Of a DNA stretch of 64,000 bases, positions 51,321 to 64,000 are shown piece by piece (the first letter of the stretch is position 1; each line of letters begins with the position of its first letter). The translations under genes and the position numbers were made by a program. The notes below the pieces were generated by a model. The model made no database searches. It saw only the letters and a list, made by a program, of their open reading frames with translations, and was not told where the DNA came from. Source of the DNA: Dirofilaria immitis (Eukaryota; Nematoda; Chromadorea; Rhabditida; Onchocercidae). Location: NCBI GenBank assembly GCA_024305405.1, contig JAKNDB010000103.1:2356001-2420000 (forward strand), read 5' to 3'.

Positions 51321-53202
51321 AGATATGGCATGCTATTTATTCAATTAGATTCTCCAATTTCATTTGAAAAGCGACGCAATACGAAAATTGTATGTAGAAT
51401 TGCGTATAGTAAATAATAAGCAATCTAATGGCTCAAAAGTGAAATTTTTTGGATGAGAAAAAATTGGAGAAATTATCATTTTATAATTATTTTTGGCAAC
51501 TTTATGGAAAAAATCGCGTCATGTTCATTACCGACACTTTCTTTTATTTGATAAATATTTTTGACTGAAACAAAATTAATATTTCAAAAGGAACTTTATT
51601 TTATTTGATCGAAAAATTATTGTAAAATTTCACTTCTTCTTTACAATGACTATGAATAAAGAATATTCCTGAAATCAAAATTGCTCTTCAATTCACTTGT
51701 GCTTTTCGCAACGGTTTTGTTCTCCATATCTTTTACAATAGCTTTTAAAATCTGCATCCAGTTTCTTTAATGTTTTGGGAATCACAGTAGTTGTATGCCA
51801 TTCATTGTTCTTGCATTCATTGTCCCAGCAAAGGAAAATGTTTTGTGATTCCTAAAAATTTTCTATTCAATTTGTTATATCCTTCTACTCATGTGACTAT
51901 AGTAAGATATATCGAGTACTGAAGTAGAATTTAAAAAACAACATTGAAATGCAGTTGGAGGTGATCGTAAAATGAATTCTTTTTTAAACGAGTCATTCAG
52001 AAAATGATTTAATTTCTACCTGTTGTTTTCACTGAGATATATCGAAAAATTTTATAAGCTTAACTTCCGGACTAAATATTTTTCACATAATCTTCAACAT
52101 CTTCCTATTGCTTCGCCATGAGCTGAGATATTAACTAAATGATAGCACCTTGAAAATTCGTACGAAAAACTTGCTTTAATGGATTGCATAAATCTTCCTA
52201 AAAATTTAACAATTAAAATTTTTGCAATAATTAAATGAAAAACATAGATCTGAGATATCATAGCCAGTGACATTATCTTTGAAAAATATTTCTATCGGTT
52301 GCATGATACGATCCCATATTGCTCCATTTATAGTAATTGCGAATATAGTCCATTAGGGAAACAAAAATACGTAAAATTTCAGTTTGATAATCAGTTATAT
52401 TTCACACTCGAAAATAAAAATTAATAAATTATACTTCCCTCGAAAATCTTCTACCTTATATAACTTGAAACTAAGCCAAGGTTAATATTATTTCCTAATA
52501 TTCTAACTATAATTTATAATAATCCAAGATATAAAATGAAATTAGCATAAAAAGACACGGATGAAAAAATGAAAATTATTTTCGTTATAAAAATTAAATC
52601 TAAATTATGCGAATTAATTATTTCAAAACACGAAAAGAAATTTAACATAGAGAAAGGTTTTTTCGAATTTTCTAAATAAGTTTACTGCTTTGCATTACAC
52701 AATAATCGACTGGTAACATTTGAAAAGCGGAGTTCAAAATTTCATAAGGTAAATAAATTCGTAACTTCACCGAAGTCATCTATTACTTTCATGTTAATAT
52801 CTTTTTTGTTTATTATCTGCAGTAGAGAAAATATAACACTGACTTTATGAAATTTACTTGACTCAATAATTAAGTCGATACTATTAAATAAATAACCAAA
52901 TAAAATTCTAGGTTTAAACCTTGTGGGAAATGAATTTTCTTGAACTATTATTTTGACATCAATTTTGGTTCACTATGTTAAATACTTTTTACTCATTTTA
53001 CCTGATATATTATATATCTGAATTCTTATTTTCACAAAATGTATTTGTAATGGTAATTTCAATTTTTCGCCACAAACTTGTTTTTCTGTCAAAAAAAAAA
53101 AAAAAAACAGAATTGAAACAAAATTGTTTCATCGTTTTCATGAATAAATTCTCAAGTTACAATTCTTTTGGGAAACCCTGGTATTGAAGAGCGAAAGAAG
53201 GT
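51321..53202. other. Spacer without a recognisable gene
   Basis: AT-rich, short frames only. Confidence 0.5.
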
Positions 53203-53328
53203 ATGAAATTTTTGACAGTTAATTTTTTCCTCTTATTTGTTATCAATATGATTGGAGAACCTAGTGTAATACATCAATTTCTTCCTATACAATCATCATC
53301 ATCATCGTTCGATGTAACAATCGTTTAA
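53203..53328 (+). CDS. Small putative secreted peptide, 41 residues
   Basis: The ATG at 53203 opens a strong signal-peptide-like sequence (MKFLTVNFFLLFVINMIG) followed by a short polar part with five serines (SSSSSFDVTIV) and TAA. Donor-like GTGTAA and GTAACA words lie inside it, and a CTATTTTCAG acceptor follows at about 53,362. It may therefore be a first exon; the downstream frame YVQYGIMYHLCLQIFMLICV is coding-like but phase 2, which no donor here supplies. No family recognised. Confidence 0.4.
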   Translation: MKFLTVNFFLLFVINMIGEPSVIHQFLPIQSSSSSFDVTIV

Positions 53329-55131
53329 AATATTCGCCATCTCTATATTTACCTATTTTCAGTCTTCATAACATATACGTACAGTATGGGATTATGTATC
53401 ATCTTTGTCTTCAAATTTTTATGTTAATTTGCGTGAAATTTCTCGTAGATATAACAAGAATAAATTGTAATATCTAATGGAGGCGAGCAAATAATTTTTG
53501 TTTAGCAAATTAAATTTCAAGATCTATCTATTTTAATCATACTTGATTTTAATCATTTTGGTAAATATTTGTTGAAAAAATTTTGAAATCTTATCAATTC
53601 AATGAATTTTAAATCTTATCAATTCATTGAACGAAGTATGCGTTTCTGATGTATTTACTTAAACTTGCAACTTTATATAAATACAGATACATAAATGAGA
53701 TAACGAAATACTTTTGAGTGATGCCGAGCGGAAAAAAAATGAAGAAATAGAAGGATATAACGAAATCCATAATAAATTTATATTCTCTTTTCGCAATGAA
53801 TTTTGACGCGAAAATTATTCGCATCGAAATTAAGCAAGTTTTAGAATGCTTTTTTTAAGTCTAGTTATCCTAATTTCTGATTTTACAATTGCCTATAGAC
53901 AATATTGCCAGTCTTGAGATATCTATTAACCTTGATATTAAATTTAGCCATGAGCATTTTAGGTTTTTGTTCATTTTACTACATTTAAGTTCACTGTCAT
54001 ATTAAAATTAACTTATGGTTAATCATTTTATATCCACCGCTTGATTCCTACTGTCTTTTGCCAATATAATGTTTTCAGAAATTCTATCAAACTTTTCAAT
54101 CGGTATTTTTTTATTATTATTAATCCATCATCATGTAATATATTCCAATTTAAATTAAAGTTTTAGAAAAAAAAATGATAAATTGCCATATATCGATGTA
54201 TACAAAAGAAATACAATAAGAACAATAAATTAAGTACAGAAGAGAGAATAAAATATTTTTGCTAGAAAGTTAATTTCATTGTATTAATCAAATGATGATA
54301 TTCTTAAAAGGACGTTGAAAATGTTGATGATATTGGAAAAGTTTAAAAAAAAAATAAAAATGATTCGCCATTTTCATTTTCTAATCATTTAAATCAACTG
54401 TTTATATTTGTGGCAAAATTTTCTATCTTCAAATTTGACAATTTGATTTTAAAGCCTTTTTTTTGAATTTTACATTTATCATTTGCTTTTTTATAAAAAA
54501 ATCTTCATTTATATAGAGAATGAGAAAAAAGAAAAGGATTTGCTAAAATAGACTTAAAGACATTATATAATGAAGAGAGTATGGATATTATTATAGCAAT
54601 TATCTGATTGATTTTGCTAGTTTTATTTGATTTGAAGTTAATTGATCAATGATTGACGTTTAATATACGTAATTATTGATTTGATGGAGACTAGCGCTAT
54701 CTTTTACGTAGGCTTAATTTCGTAAAAAAATGCTTAATATGCTTATTATTTCAGTTCTCTTTTCTTAAGTTATGACGATTGACAGAGGAAAAAAACGAGA
54801 GAGCGATTGTCACGCAATCTTTTAGTTTTTATCATGTGGGTGAATTCTGATAGCAAATTTTATAATCTTTGTAAATGTCTAAAGAATTTAATAACAAAAC
54901 AGTTGTATAAAATGTTCAGATAATATTTTAAAACTTTATCAATTTTATCAGTTTTATATGAAATAGCATAAATATGTATATGTATATGTTATGTAGTAGT
55001 TTGGCGAATTTATTCAAAAGTGAAACAAAAACTGGCATAGAATTTTTTTAAATTTAAGCCACTTTTTATTTTTCTTCAAATATAATTTAAATTAATTATA
55101 CCATAAAATTATCAATTTTTTTTTTTTTTAG
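53329..55131. other. Spacer upstream of the Pro/Tyr/RG-rich gene
   Basis: The first exon of the 55 kb gene should lie here, encoding a signal peptide and ending in phase 2. Short starts such as MLNMLIISVLFS (54,730) and MKRVWILL (about 54,571) are hydrophobic but lack a phase-compatible donor as read, so none is assigned. Confidence 0.45.
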
Positions 55132-56237
55132 TTCGGTATCTTTGATTACATCTGGTAGTGCTGCAGCAGTCATCAATTCATTCAATAACAATGTAGTAGG
55201 AAGTAATGTTAGTTTTAAAATCTGTTTAAAAATTTCAAAATTATCTTGTTTAATTTTGATGATGTATCAAATTTAAAAATACAAATTGATTCATTTTAAA
55301 TTTCTAGGTTATGCATCATCAAAATTCATTAGTATTGATTAAGGAATATCATCAGTTTCAAAATAAAATAAGAAAAAAAAGTGGCAACTTAAAAATGACA
55401 TTTTGGCAAACTTTTCAAAAAAAAGTCATATTTTGTTATTTTTAATTTTTTTCCTAAAAATGTATAATTTTACTCTTGTTTCAGTCATTCAATAATAACG
55501 CTAATCAAGTTTCTCAAAATCTACCAGCACAAAATGCAAGACCACAACAACCACCACCACAACTACCACCACAACCACCATTACAACCACCACTACTACC
55601 ACCACCATCAAGACCTGACTACATAGGAGTATCACCGCATATTTATTCTTATGTGAAACCATCACCACAGTCATCTACTATCTGCTGTAAAGGATATTTA
55701 GTGTATACTCAAATTAAAGAAACAGTAAGCTATTATGGTGATAAAGGTACAGGATATTCACTGTCTTATATGCAACCTCATACCGGTAGTAGACAGTATC
55801 CACCACCTTCACCACATATACAACCCTATAGTAGTAGTAGTAGTATTAGACAATATCCATCGTATCCATCATTTGTGCCATCTTATGGTGGTAGTGGTGG
55901 TGGACAATATTCACCGTACCTAGCATACATACCACTTCAAAGCGGTAGTGGACAATACATAGACGATTGGTACGTGGACTATGATTATGATGATAGACGA
56001 GGTAGAGGTGGTAGACGAGGTGGCAGACGAGGTGGAGGTGGTAGACGAGGTGGAGGCGGTAGACGAGGTAGAGGTGGTAGGCGAGATGGAGATGGTAGAC
56101 GAGGTAGAGGTGGTAGACGATTTAGAGAAGATATTCAAGATGATAATACTTCTCCCAGTGAAGGATATTTATCACTTCTTCAACCTTTACGAGGAAGATC
56201 ATATAATTTCAGTTGGGGTTCCATAAGTATCACCTAA
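55132..56237 (+). CDS. Pro/Tyr- and Arg-Gly-rich protein, 5' exon missing
   Basis: Two exons are visible. One, 55132-55207, has a poly-T/TTTAG acceptor and a GTTAGT donor, and starts with one base that completes a codon. The other, 55485-56237, has a TTGTTTCAG acceptor, phase 0, and ends in TAA. AATAAA is at 56325. The first exon reads as the end of a signal peptide (SVSLITSGSAAAVINSFNNN). The last exon encodes a Pro/Gln block (QQPPPQLPPQPPLQPPLLPP), a Tyr/Ser/Pro/Gly middle with SYGGSGGGQYSPYLAY, an acidic Tyr patch (DDWYVDYDYDD), then about 40 residues of RGG/RRGG repeats, and ends WGSISIT. RGG repeats occur in RNA-binding proteins, but the likely signal peptide points to a secreted structural protein. 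The tyrosine-rich gene at 40.6-42.0 kb has a similar penultimate exon. The Gly/Arg repeats make shadow frames on both strands. Confidence 0.68.
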
Positions 56238-57384
56238 TAAGCACTTGCACTTTTTTTTTGTATTCTTATTCCTGTAATTTAAAATATTCTCTTAACTTTA
56301 CAATGGAAATTTATTAATCCTAATAATAAACAATTTATTAATTACTGATTGAAAATAGCATTAAAATTATTATTTGCTTGAATGATATACATATATTCCA
56401 TATTTTGGATTATTGATAGAATATTTTTGATTAAATGCCATGGCTGTATCTAATGCAACATTGAAGCTATCTTAATGAAGTTGTAATTATATTTGAATCA
56501 AATCAGTCATGCGAAATTTTCATAATTTCTTTTTTTTTTTTGTTTATTCTACTTTCTTGTTGATAAGTGCTGCAAAGAGAAATAAAATGCTAAATATCAC
56601 TTTTTTTAAGTGTAATTTTATTGTCTATTACTGTCAAAATTTTAAATTTTTGAAATTGAAGTCTAAAACCTGTTTATTACTCACTTTTTAGTCAACGAAT
56701 TCCATTGTCTTTTTAAATTTCGATAATATTGATATAGATTCATCATATTTGTCGTAAAGATTGGCCAATGCTATTTCACTTATTCAAAAAGTTAAAATGC
56801 ATAATATAAAATTATTCATTGACTTACTTAACAAATATAATTAAATTAATCAGATCAAATTGATTAATTAATCTTTCAGTTAATCAAAATTGTTTATATA
56901 TATATTTTTTTTAAAAAAATTAAAAAATTTATAAAATTTTGAGCAAAAATATTGTTTTCTTCCTTTCTTCGATACAATAAAACGATCGTCAAAATTTATT
57001 GTCACAAATAAATTGATATATATAAAAAAGGAAGAAAAAGAAAATGTTACTTGCTGTACTTTGTATACAATGTGAACCCAAACCTGATCAATTTCTTTCA
57101 CTTAAAAAAAAGTAGGAAAATAATTTGTTAAACAAAATGATACTTGATCAGAATGCTATAATTCTGTGACAAAATTTGTAAAAAACTACACAATAAAGAA
57201 TTTTTGATTTTTTTATTCATTTCGATCATTGTAGCATAATAAAATTAATTCATAAACGTATATGAATACTTACCTTATATAATTGTGTAATAAAGTAGCT
57301 AGAAATGTTATTATTGATTGATTTGCTTTTCGAAATGTTGTTTCTCGGCGGATGATTATTTATTCTAGAAGTTTACTTTATTGT

Positions 57385-57421
57385 ATTTGTTCCAGAATAA
57401 AAGTTTCATTCTGGAACAAAT
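57385..57421. repeat. Perfect 14-bp hairpin, 9-nt loop
   Basis: ATTTGTTCCAGAAT at 57385-57398 pairs exactly with ATTCTGGAACAAAT at 57408-57421. The arms contain TTCCAGAA / TTCTGGAA, a heat-shock-element-like palindromic core, which may be coincidence. Confidence 0.8.
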
Positions 57422-59772
57422 GAAAGAAATACGATAATTTAGAAAGTTTTATAACTTCTTGAAATATAAATCTATAAGATGAAGACATATTATAGAGCTA
57501 ACGAGAAAACGATATTCCAATCTTTATCTTCATGGAATTTGTGTGATAAGAATTTTTTTCTTTTTTTCTTTGTCTTTCAGTTTTATTAATATAAATGCAA
57601 ATTTTTTAAAATACTTTTTCGCATCAACTGAGCTTCCATTTGTCAATAATTCAATTTTTTTTTTTGCTATGTTTAATTCTCATTTGTTTCTACTCCATCA
57701 TTAATTTATTATCATTCCTCTGATTAATAAAATGAATAGAAAGATGAAAAGAAATAAAAACAGGCTGTATCATTTAAATAACAAATGGAAAATCGATATT
57801 GCTATCCTTCAACATTACAAACAAAAAATTGATTCAAGGAAGAAATTTGATAGCTTTCAAAATTTTAATTTTTTTCTTAAATCAATTGCACTGATTTTTT
57901 TTAAATGGTAGGAAGAATGAATTCTTCGCCATTTATTGATACAATAATTTTTTTCTAAATTTTTAATATACTGTACTCTTTCTTTCCTTCTCAGAATTCT
58001 TCCATCCATTTAAAAAAAAAAAAAATTCATTGACTCAAGTAATGATCAAGAAATAAAGATTATTAATTTAGTGGTTATTTAAACAATAATGGAATAAATT
58101 TTGAAATTATTTGTCGTTTTTGCTAAAAGAAATTCAGCTATCACAGATATCTTAGAATTAGATTAATTTAGTTAAAAGATTTTTAATTTAAAAATTTGCA
58201 GATGAAATTCGCTTTCTGGTCTCTAATATTTTTAATGACATTAATAATATTCGAAATATTTCCAAATAATTTTTCGGCAACAATATCAAATGCATTTATA
58301 TCGCTCGACATGATTTATACCACATGCGATAATTGATATTTTAAATGATATGATAATTCCATAAATTTCCACTTTCAAATTTCATGGAAATTCTGAAATA
58401 TTTTCCAGGCATAAACATGACGATTGAAAAAAATTAATAGTATTATCAATTATTTTCCAATTTGATTATTCAAGCATAATTTATCATGATTAATTCTTTT
58501 TTTTGGTCAATAACCAAGATAAAATATGAAAAGCGCATTTATCAAAGATAAAAAAGGAGTGATAAAGAATAACGGATGAAATGAAAGTTGCGTAAAACTT
58601 TACGGAAAAATAAAACATTAAAATAATTGAAATAAAGAATGAAATATTCAAGTAAAATAAAATAAATATTACATCATTTTAAATGTTAAACGAATTAATG
58701 ATTGATTTTTCATAATTGATATAATTAACATATGTTCATCTAAATTTCAGAATCTTATTATTGAATCAATCTTCAATAAATCTATCATTGATTACTTTAT
58801 TATTTTATAAATAAGTTTGTCCATTTTGTTTCGCTTTGCATATACTATTCTTACTCAACGAATTTTCTGGACTTTTTCATCGTTAAAAATTTTTTGGAAA
58901 TTATATTCTAATTTATAATAAGAAAAGTTTTAATAAGTCTAAAATTTCAAATGGTAGTTTCGAAAATTTGAAATATTCATTTAACAGATAAATAGCTTGA
59001 TAAATTATTATGCCTCATATAATGCAGTAATTACTCCTTTTACCTTTTATCAAAAAAACGATTGTTGATATTGAATTATTTCGTAATCATTTATCTTTTT
59101 GATAATGTAAAATAATCGCTTAGATATTTTCCTTACTTTTTATTTATCAGAATGTTCTTCAATTATTACAAATCGAAATTAAAAGATAATATCTATTTTT
59201 TTTTTTTTATTTTGATTTCTTTATATCATTTATGTATCAATGATATTACGAGAAAATGATTTTTAATGTCAAATTGAACAAGTAGTACTTTTTAGTCCTT
59301 GTCATATTCAATGTATACTATTATTCATTTCTTTTATTTTTGCTGATTTTTTTTTCATTTTTTCCTTTCCTCTTGCCCTATTACTAATTTTAATTTAATG
59401 AATAATATTTATTTTTTTTTGAAATGTAATTTTATAAATTGCTTTTAGTAATTCATCGCAATAGTGCTTATTATATTTTGTCAAGAATCAAGAAATTTGA
59501 ATTATAAAGGATGATAACAATAAGTTATTTTGTTGTTAAAATACTTTATCTATAATACATATTAAAATCATTATCTTTCTTTCAATCGATAATTTCAATC
59601 GTTGAAAAATCAATTTTTAAAAAGAAAAAAATAAAATTATTTTATCAAATTCAAGGAGGAATCTACTAAAATATACATTAATATGAGCATAATATTTATT
59701 CTTTTTATTCTTAAAATACTTTTAAAATGTTGGAAATTCAAAAATTTTTCAATTTTTATTCATACTTTTAAA

Positions 59773-60371
59773 AATTGGACTAATTTCAAAATGAACATCT
59801 TAATAAAGCTAATTTAGTTAGATCAAGCAATTGATTGATTTAATAATTTAAAAAAAAATTGGACTAATTTCAAAATGAACATCTTAATAAAGCTAATTTA
59901 GTTGGATCAAGCAATTGATTGATTTAATAATTTAAAAAAAATTGGACTAATTTCAAAATGAACATCTTAATAAAGCTAATTTAGTTAGATCAAGCAATTG
60001 ATTGATTTAATAATTTAAAAAAAAATTGGACTAATTTCAAAATGAACATCTTAATAAAGCTAATTTAGTTAGATCAAGCAATTGATTGATTTAATAATTT
60101 AAAAAAAATTGGACTAATTTCAAAATGAACATCTTAATAAAGCTAATTTAGTTGGATCAAGCGATTGATTGATTTAATAATTTAAAAAAAATTGGACTAA
60201 TTTCAAAATGAACATCTTAATAAAGCTAATTTAGTTAGATCAAGCAATTGATTGATTTAATAATTTAAAAAAAAATTGGACTAATTTCAAAATGAACATC
60301 TTAATAAAGCTAATTTAGTTAGACCAAGCGATTGATTGATTGATTTAATAATTTAAAAAAAAAATTGGAAA
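59773..60371. repeat. Satellite array, about 83-84 nt, seven copies
   Basis: The word TTGGACTAATTTCAAAATG recurs at 59775, 59859, 59942, 60026, 60109, 60192 and 60276, and a truncated copy starts at 60365. Units differ mainly in A-run length and at single bases (TTAGATCAAGCAATTG versus TTGGATCAAGCGATTG), with a higher-order hint of alternating 83 and 84 nt. The last unit has an extra GATT. Near-identity implies recent expansion. Confidence 0.95.
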
Positions 60372-60569
60372 TTGAGTCATTCGAATAAAATGCTAAAACG
60401 TAAAAAAAAAGATAATGCCAAAAAAAAATTATTACTCAAAAACAACGAAGAAAAACAAAAACAGTGTATAATTTCCAACACTTCATATATTTGATTAATC
60501 AATATTATTTCTTTCGTTAAGCATTATTTTACTTACTTCCATTAAGAAATATCGAATAAATCATGCATA

Positions 60570-60650
60570 AGTTAATAATAATGATAATAATAATAATAAT
60601 AATGATAAAATAATAATGATAATAAAAATGATAATAATAGTCAAGTGGTA
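60570..60650. repeat. (AAT)n/(GATAAT)n repeat
   Basis: AATAAT and GATAAT units, interrupted. Confidence 0.8.
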
Positions 60651-62379
60651 TAGAATTTCTAACTTTCAAAAATTAATTTTAGCAAAAACAATAAAAATAT
60701 GCATAAATACATAAAAATTTGCAGTCATTAAATAATAATGCGAACGCTATTAAATTTTTCCAACTTAATGCGCATTTTTTCTCAATACCAATCCTTTCTA
60801 ATCATATTATATCATTATCATTACAGGCTATTAACATTACTGATTATATCAATTGTTGATTAATTAAATTATTAGAAAAAGTAAGCAACTCTTTGAATTG
60901 TTATTTTTTAAAAATTTTACATTATCTTTCGCTTAATCATTTTATTTTATCATCAACAATAATAATGTATTAAATTTATTCTCTTATATAAATTATTATC
61001 TTATATAAAATAATTTTGTACATTTTCTCGAATAAAAAATAAAAAAATTGATACACTGAAATCAATATTTACCAAATTCTTATACACTTCTAACCATTAT
61101 AATTTCCTCCTTCTACCGTATACCATTAATATCAAGCCAGTATAATCCTTCTGTATATTATGCATAGTTTTAGATTGTATTTTTTCTAACTTTGTTAAAT
61201 TATTTTTTATAAGCAAAAAATTTTGATAGAAATTTTATTACAATCATTTGATTTAATATTATTAAGAAAGATAAGTGAAAGTATTTTTATAAGAAATAAT
61301 TAGCATCTTTTTGCACTTATCTTTGTTCCCTTTTAAAAGATATTTATTCACTAAAAAAATTGTTAAGAATCATCATATGTAAATATTACTTCATTGTTGA
61401 TGAATTCAATCGTAAATATTTATGAAACCCTTCTTGCTATTGTTTCCTGTGATTCGAACTAAAATATGATGCGAAAGATGAACTTTGAAGGACTTCAAAG
61501 ATGATGTACAGAAATCTTGATGAATTTCAAAGATTATCTTATGAATCAATTGAAGATCAATAAAAACGGTTAAATGAAATGATTGAAAAAAAAAGAACTA
61601 TAAAATGTCGCAATATAAATGACATCTTCACATACATAATTTTTAAATTGTAGTATAATTGATATTGACTAAATTTTATTTCAAAATTAAAGATAAAATC
61701 GCTTTGCACTTTGACCTTATATAACATAGAGATAAAAGATAAACTAAATTATAAATCAAAATAATTTCATTTTATTATATTTTCAGCTAGATTAAACTAT
61801 CTAGAATACCAAACATTATAGATACTTTACTTATTAATATAAATAGTAGGATGCCGCGATCAGAATTCAAACAGAAATAATCATCGAACACTGATATATT
61901 GTTCGATATTTTATTATTTTACTAAACAGTCCAGTCATATCTTTACTGATGAACAATCGTCGTTATCATAATTTTTGAATATCTGATAGTATGGTATAAG
62001 CAAAGTTCATCAACAGTAGTGATCGTAAGATTATAGACTATTCCTATAAATAATTAATCCATTCAAAAACTTATTATAATTCGTCAATATCGATTTATTC
62101 AATTGCGAAAACTATAGATCATTTCTCATATGCAAATATAGAAGATGCTAATGTCATACTATTCTTGAATATCAAATCAATTTTATATTTTATAAAATTA
62201 ATTACAGTCTGAGTTGATTCAAATTTTACATACCATTTCAATGAAAATATTAATTGATAACTAATGAATGGACCATTCATATAACTAATGAGCAACTGAT
62301 AATTAATGAATGGACAAATAAGAAAACAAGAAAAATTTCTGCGTACATTTAAAGACAGATAGATGAATAGATAGATAGG

Positions 62380-62443
62380 TCGATATATATATATATATAT
62401 ATAGGTCGATATATATATATATATATAGATATATATATATAGA
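62380..62443. repeat. (TA)n with duplicated AGGTCGA unit
   Basis: Two AGGTCGATATATATATAT segments in a row, then (TA)n. The Ile/Tyr-rich reverse frame over it is an artefact. Confidence 0.9.
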
Positions 62444-64000
62444 TTAGATAAGTAAATAGATGAATAAAGAGATAAATCGATCAATCGATAAATTAGACAG
62501 ACCAATAGCTAGATAAATAGGTAGATTAGGCTGATATAGTTCATTTAATTTTATCGTGACAATGCAGTCTCAATGAGAGAGGTTTTTGGAGCATTGGAAC
62601 AATTCTTTCAATAGTAACGCTACAGTATCTTATGATAAGATTTACCGTATATTCTGTTATCTTTAACGCATGACTACAGTAATGTCAAACGTCAGATCAA
62701 TCTTGAAATCATCTTTTTTTTTTTTTAAATCTATATCAATGAAATTAATATGAATTTGATAATAATAATTTAATAGTTTTTACTTGATGTTGATGCTTTA
62801 CACCTTTACGGTATGAAGAATTCTCAAAATTGAATAGTTTATGGAGCTTATATTTACTGAAAACATTAAAGTTATAAATATTAAATATATTGAACAATGT
62901 TGTTTTAAATTAATCTCAAAATAACAGATTTCTTTTTACATACTAATGTTAATATTATACCATTAAGAAAACAAATAACAGTGACTTTCATTTTGAAAAA
63001 AAATAATTTAAATTCGCAAATCTTATAAATAACAATAAACTCATTTAATGATAATATGATTGAAATACGACAGATTCCTTTTTCTTAAATTTTTTTAAAA
63101 AATTCTAAATTTTGCTTCGTTAGAAGTATAAAATTTTAAAAGAGAATTTTATATCTATGTGTAAATCTCAATTACCGTATATTCAATAATCTGAAGTTGC
63201 AAAAAAGAAAAATGATACTTTTGATATTAATTCAAAATTGCTTTTCTACGCAAATTTCAAATCAATCATAAATTTCTACAAATTATCAGAAAAAGTGATA
63301 TTTCATTTTTTTTAAGCTATAAAGTTTTAAAGTAATATATTTTACGCAAATATTAGTAATATTTAATTAGAGAATTCTTTATTCCTATAACAACAAATTG
63401 ATTATTGTTAATAAAAGTATAAAAAAATGAGCAAAAATGGAGCGCTCAGAAATATTTTTTAGAAAAAATTGCTTGAAATTAAAAAATAAAAAAACAATAA
63501 GCAATATCATCATATTTGAAAAAAATTATTTATAAAAATTATTCGTCGATTTGCTAAAATGTCTGTATTAATTAATTTAAAAATAAATATTTTTTTCGAC
63601 AAATTTTTCGAATATTATTTCGAAAGTTTGCTTTAAAATTAAGGAAGTCATTTATTGCTGATTAAAACGTACTCTCTGATCTAATTTTTCTTCCTTTTTT
63701 TTTCTTCAATTGATGATGAAAGACAAAAAATTAGTACATGAAAACTTGTCATCGAACAACGAAAAAAAAAAGGAAAAAATCCGACGATTCGAACAACAAT
63801 AGGCAATACTATCATATTTAAAGAGATCATTCTCATTCAATTAAGTACAATTCGTAGTATCTTTCTTCTCGTCAACAGCTTCCCCTAAGCAATCATCATT
63901 TTTAACTTTATATAACAAAAATGTTTTTTGTTTAAAGATGGTCAAGTTAATTTATCTTTAGGATTTATCATGATTTAATAGCTTAAATTCATTTATTCTA

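Larger units (their letters stand above)
56331..64000. other. AT-rich spacer to the window end
   Basis: Simple repeats, one satellite array and AT-rich single-copy DNA. The reverse frames at 56880-57101 and 62119-62505 follow AT-rich and (TA)n sequence and have no splice support. Confidence 0.6.

Noticed and set aside
55735..56226. Three other long frames over the RG-rich exon
   Set aside because: Repeated GGTAGACGAGGT-type codons open several frames. Only the frame continuing from the TTTCAG acceptor at 55485 is consistent across the whole exon.

Overview
The window is nuclear DNA from a nematode, most likely a filarial (onchocercid) worm. It is strongly AT-rich, its genes are split by AT-rich introns with nematode-type TTTCAG acceptors, and several gene starts sit just behind an acceptor-like AG that could take a spliced leader. 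The main gene is a metabotropic glutamate receptor closest to the group I (MGL-2) type. A decayed copy of a bacterial pdxJ gene points to nuclear DNA of Wolbachia origin. No bacterial operon, CRISPR array, rRNA or convincing tRNA is present.

Layout. 1-11.7 kb: AT-rich spacer with microsatellites, a 33-nt minisatellite and a coding-like remnant near 6.7-7.1 kb. 11.7-13.0 kb (+): a three-exon gene for a 169-residue acidic protein that ends in a CaaX prenylation box and weakly resembles FAM219. 13.1-19.8 kb: spacer. 19.8-30.9 kb (+): a sixteen-exon receptor gene of about 1019 residues with a signal peptide, a Venus-flytrap glutamate-binding domain with every key ligand residue, a cysteine-rich domain, a seven-helix domain and a cytoplasmic tail. 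34.1-35.6 kb (+): the 3' end of a gene for a small single-pass membrane protein. 35.6-40.6 kb: spacer with a possible BEL/Pao integrase remnant. 40.6-42.0 kb (-): a secreted tyrosine-rich protein gene. 42.4-53.3 kb: several small putative secreted ORFs, the pdxJ pseudogene (46.7-47.1 kb, -), two LTR-like blocks and a two-exon hypothetical gene (49.8-50.8 kb, -). 55.1-56.2 kb (+): a Pro/Tyr/Arg-Gly-rich protein gene whose penultimate exon looks like the matching exon of the 40.6-42.0 kb gene. 56.3-64 kb: spacer with a seven-copy satellite of about 83 nt.

Two patterns cut across the window. First, three genes are interrupted only by single missing bases at homopolymer runs: three sites in the receptor, two in the tyrosine-rich gene and one in the 50 kb gene. 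Restoring one base at each site restores both the frame and the splice phases, so these look like consensus errors rather than gene death. Second, short tandem triplications sit on or beside receptor exon ends (exon 2 donor, exon 4 donor side, exon 14 acceptor), copying splice sites into the introns.

The genes do not form an evident pathway. The receptor would signal at neurons or muscle through a heterotrimeric G protein. The low-complexity secreted proteins suggest cuticle, eggshell or excretory-secretory material, which is inference only.
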